33,023 nucleotides of DNA from Candidatus Omnitrophota bacterium (GTDB lineage Bacteria > Hinthialibacterota > Hinthialibacteria > Hinthialibacterales > Hinthialibacteraceae). Below, piece by piece: positions 30,854 to 33,023 of this stretch. The stretch lies in the NCBI GenBank assembly GCA_003598175.1, contig QZKN01000118.1, positions 1 through 33,023 on the forward strand, given 5' to 3'. Each line of letters begins with the position of its first letter. Position 1 is the stretch's first letter. Below the pieces are notes generated by a model. The model worked only from the letters and a program-made list of their open reading frames with translations, was not told where the DNA came from and made no database searches. Position numbers and translations under genes: made by a program.

Positions 30854-31061
30854 AGGGGCGACAAGAGCAAGCGAAGGCGATCCTTGGGAACCTTGCCATA
30901 TTCAAAAAGACGAGAATCGCGCCAAATTTTGGCTCGATCCAATGATTTCTTTGGACTATAATTATGGATTCAAAAGTCAGGAATTGCATCAATTTCACCA
31001 CCGAATTGCGGAAAATGAAGAGTTGATCAGGAGCAAATGGAATGAGCACTTTAACGTTTGA
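30846..31061 (+). CDS. DUF4160 protein, apparently N-terminally shortened
   Basis: A 71-residue protein: SEGDPWEPCHIQKDENRAKF, WLDPMISLDYNYGF, and ENEELIRSKWNEHF match the DUF4160 core (pattern SNEGDPxEPxHIHV...AKFWLxP...NxGF...WNEYF). The usual first 15 or so residues (a strand ending in FFFYS) are missing: upstream in-frame sequence lies inside the preceding glycosidase gene. The ATG at 30846 overlaps that gene's TGA, with GGAAG before it; ATG at 30819 is a longer alternative. DUF4160 usually precedes a DUF2442 gene in a toxin-antitoxin-like pair, as here. The missing N-terminus may make it inactive. Confidence 0.75.
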   Translation: MIEGATRASEGDPWEPCHIQKDENRAKFWLDPMISLDYNYGFKSQELHQFHHRIAENEELIRSKWNEHFNV

Positions 31062-31302
31062 AGCCTCGGCTACAAACGTCTGGTTTGATCAATATAATAT
31101 GTGGGTGAATTTTACGGATGGACGGCAGCTCTCCGTTCCATTGGAATTTTTTCCCCGACTTCTTCACGCCAGTCCATCTCAACGAGACAAATACGTATTA
31201 AGCGGCAATGGGACTGGCATTCATTGGGAAGAGATCGATGAGGATATCAGCGTCCCCGGCCTGTTAATGGGGAAAAGAGATGTTGCATATTATAAAATAT
31301 AA
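31042..31302 (+). CDS. DUF2442 protein, partner of DUF4160
   Basis: An 86-residue protein: ATNVWFDQYNMWVNFTDGRQLSVPLEFFPRL, WEEIDEDISVPGLLMG, which is the typical DUF2442 end (IDEDISVEGLL). AGGAG lies eight bases before the ATG, which sits 20 bases inside the DUF4160 gene, so the pair is translationally coupled. The pair is widely regarded as a putative toxin-antitoxin module, but the mechanism is not known to me. Confidence 0.9.
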   Translation: MSTLTFEASATNVWFDQYNMWVNFTDGRQLSVPLEFFPRLLHASPSQRDKYVLSGNGTGIHWEEIDEDISVPGLLMGKRDVAYYKI

Positions 31303-31446
31303 ATCCACGATCTCGTCGAATGCAATCGCCAATACCCCGATGGCTTGACCGGCATTTTGCTGAATACCGTTTTGATCTCTGCGGCAACCGGTTGATAATC
31401 GTTCGTATTGATCGCGTAACGAAAAGATCCTTCGATGACGCTGCAA

Positions 31447-32871
31447 TCACACTTCCTCCACCACCTTGAATCCCATCAAATGGCTCAGATTGCGAACGGC
31501 CTGGCTATGATCGCCGTAAAACACGGCGCGGTGGAGCAACGCCATGACGCCGCCTTCCAGCACGCCGCCGCCCCAGTTGAGGAACATACTCTGGGCGTCG
31601 GCCACTTCGGTCCAGAATTGCGTTCGGCAGCCGAGTTCATCGTGGGTGACGTCGAAAATTTTACCGGTGGAGAGGAGCATCGTGTCGAGATTGATGAATT
31701 TGGCGCAGGTGACCATCTGGCCGATGCGGTTTTCCACGTCGAGCGAGACGCCCTGCTCGCTGTCGCTCTGGTTGCGAATCGTGAAGGGAAGCCGTTCGCC
31801 GGACGGGCCATCCATCCGCGTCGCCGAAGTGCAATGGAAGTGAATCAGCGCATTTTTCGCAACGTCGAAGACAGGATCGGTAATGAAACCGGGAACGCCG
31901 AATCCATAGGAAAACATCAGCATCGTCAAGGTCGAATCCATATCTCCCTCGCACGCGCCGACCAGGCCGATATCGCAAAGTTTGCTAAACGCCAGGCAGC
32001 CTTTGGCGGGAGCGCCCATGCAGTTGGAACTGGTCACGGCGTGCGCGCCTTCACGGATCATGAGGTTTTTAATTGCGAGATAGAATCGCGCGGCGTTGAT
32101 AATCTCGTCGCGGGTGGGTTCCACGATTTTTTGGGCTTTGCTGATCCAATAGCGTTCCGCTTCCGCTTCCGCTTCCTTGATATCCACCTGCTCGTGCATT
32201 TTCAAGGTTTCTTCGACGGTGATGGGAATACATTCGACGCCCAAACGCTTCTTGACCTGCTCGGCCGAACAGGCGGCGGCGGTGCCTTGCGGTCCGCGAA
32301 TGACCAATATTTTGGTTTGCTTCATGCGTGGGGCGACCCGCATCAGTTTCACGACCTTGTCGATCTCGCTCCAATCACTGCTTGGCAACAGCACAACTTT
32401 CTTCCCCTCTTTTTGCCAGCGGGGGAAATACATCCATCCATGCCCGCTGAACGGCTGCGAAAACACGGCGGTTTGCAGTCCTTTGTCGATAATGTGCGAC
32501 ATGGCCTGACTGGGCGCGTCTCCGCCGTGGCCGGAAAGGTGGAATAAAATCACGCCGTCGGCGTTGTCCAGCTTGGAAACCACTTCTGACGCGTCGGCCG
32601 GCGGGATCAATTCGCCGCCGACGAATTTGACGTCGCCCAGCTGATTCTCCAATTGGGTAAGATAATTTTCAAATTTCTCGATTTCGGCTGTCGGGCGGGA
32701 CAAATAGATGCCGCCGGTTCGGCCGATATACACCTGATGTATTTTTATCGGAGGCATTTGGGGCGGCCATGGTGCATTCTCCGCCGCTCTTGCCGCGTTG
32801 GCGGCCAATAAGACCGCGCTCGCGCCAACCGCGCTCTCCCCTAAAAACTCTCTGCGATTCATTGAAGTCAT
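31447..32871 (-). CDS. Tat-exported sugar isomerase-like protein
   Basis: A 474-residue protein with a Tat signal (NRREFLGESAVGASAVLLAA, cut near AAE). The mature part has an alpha/beta fold: KIHQVYIGRTGG, GVILFHLSGHGGD, KILVIRGPQGTAAACSAEQ, ITSSNCMGAPAKG-like substrate loop, and GLVGACEGDMDSTLTMLMFSY, followed by GFITDPVFDVAKNALIHFHC, where Glu, Asp and His would be metal ligands. This layout resembles the L-fucose/L-arabinose isomerase superfamily, where such residues bind Mn2+. The start at 32871 has AGGGA about eight bases upstream. An exported isomerase-like protein is unusual because the classical enzymes are cytoplasmic; the true activity may differ. Confidence 0.75.
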   Translation of the reverse strand: MTSMNRREFLGESAVGASAVLLAANAARAAENAPWPPQMPPIKIHQVYIGRTGGIYLSRPTAEIEKFENYLTQLENQLGDVKFVGGELIPPADASEVVSKLDNADGVILFHLSGHGGDAPSQAMSHIIDKGLQTAVFSQPFSGHGWMYFPRWQKEGKKVVLLPSSDWSEIDKVVKLMRVAPRMKQTKILVIRGPQGTAAACSAEQVKKRLGVECIPITVEETLKMHEQVDIKEAEAEAERYWISKAQKIVEPTRDEIINAARFYLAIKNLMIREGAHAVTSSNCMGAPAKGCLAFSKLCDIGLVGACEGDMDSTLTMLMFSYGFGVPGFITDPVFDVAKNALIHFHCTSATRMDGPSGERLPFTIRNQSDSEQGVSLDVENRIGQMVTCAKFINLDTMLLSTGKIFDVTHDELGCRTQFWTEVADAQSMFLNWGGGVLEGGVMALLHRAVFYGDHSQAVRNLSHLMGFKVVEEV

Positions 32872-33023
32872 GATGGATCCCTTTCATCCTTATCCTGGTT
32901 GTAGCGTCACTATGCGAATACGGAACTGTGCTGGTTCAGCGTGAAATGGAGAATCGTCCGTGATGAGTTAGCACTTCGTAAAGTGAATATATGAGTTTTT
33001 TTAGGCATGGGGAATCTATCAAT

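Noticed and set aside
31290..31446. Minus-strand open stretch after the isomerase-like stop, translating to phrases such as SFRYAINTNDYQPVAAEIK
   Set aside because: It looks somewhat protein-like but has no start codon, is only about 50 codons, and overlaps the DUF2442 stop. It could be a tiny remnant but cannot be supported.
31435..32547. 370-codon plus-strand open frame opposite the exported isomerase-like gene
   Set aside because: Antisense shadow rich in His, Gly and Arg with no family resemblance; the minus-strand gene has a Tat signal, a ribosome site and a fold signature.
1..33023. Search for CRISPR arrays, tRNA, rRNA, integrase or transposase genes
   Set aside because: No array of repeat and spacer units, no cloverleaf with a convincing anticodon arm, no rRNA-like stretch and no recombinase motif were seen by eye.

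Overview
The window looks like a chromosomal segment of a free-living, Gram-negative, heterotrophic bacterium from one of the environmental lineages near the PVC/Sumerlaeota/Hydrogenedentota groups. This placement is inferred from gene style, not from a marker tree. The clues are stand-alone type II pseudopilin-like proteins with a very conserved N-terminus, Tat-exported Gfo/Idh/MocA, sulfatase and sugar-isomerase-like proteins, a GH116-type glucosidase, a bactofilin, many small toxin-antitoxin modules, and several families of short intergenic palindromes. Most of the DNA is around 50% GC, with one sharp AT-rich exception at about 7.2-7.7 kb.

Layout. 1-4.5 kb: two unlinked pseudopilin genes (194-835 + and 3880-4488 -) bracket a sugar-phosphate isomerase/epimerase-like TIM barrel (903-1805 -) and a secreted Gfo/Idh/MocA oxidoreductase (2416-3807 +). 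Palindromic repeats and a possible gene remnant lie between them. 4.7-7.7 kb: a compact three-gene operon of two unrecognised proteins and a KGGVGR-type ParA-like ATPase, with its own promoter and terminator. This is the best candidate for an undescribed system. 7.8-10.6 kb: a BlaI-type repressor and an M56 (BlaR1-like) membrane protease whose C-terminus is a repetitive DUF4097-like domain with an exact 18-residue period. Their promoter carries an overlapping palindromic operator. 10.7-13.1 kb: a Uma2 nuclease-like protein, a sulfatase and a hicB-hicA module whose 57-residue toxin is easily missed. 13.3-18.7 kb: housekeeping and envelope genes (YggT, an endonuclease/exonuclease/phosphatase protein, bactofilin, an ABC-2 permease, uvrC). 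19.0-24.2 kb: an HD-GYP-like protein with an altered HD motif, a second hicA-hicB module of a different type, a double-domain periplasmic binding protein, and a RelE/ParE-type toxin with its antitoxin. 24.4-32.9 kb: a GH116-like glucosidase diverging from a 1096-residue six-hairpin glycosidase-like protein, a DUF4160-DUF2442 pair with a shortened first gene, and a Tat-exported sugar-isomerase-like protein.

How it fits together. The secreted carbohydrate enzymes, oxidoreductases and sulfatase suggest turnover of complex or sulfated glycans, although they are not arranged as one operon. The toxin-antitoxin modules, Uma2 gene, KGGVGR operon and palindromic repeats are the accessory layer between these genes. 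No rRNA, tRNA, CRISPR array, transposase or phage gene was seen. The last 150 bases (32872-33023) hold the upstream region of the isomerase-like gene and nothing else I can identify.
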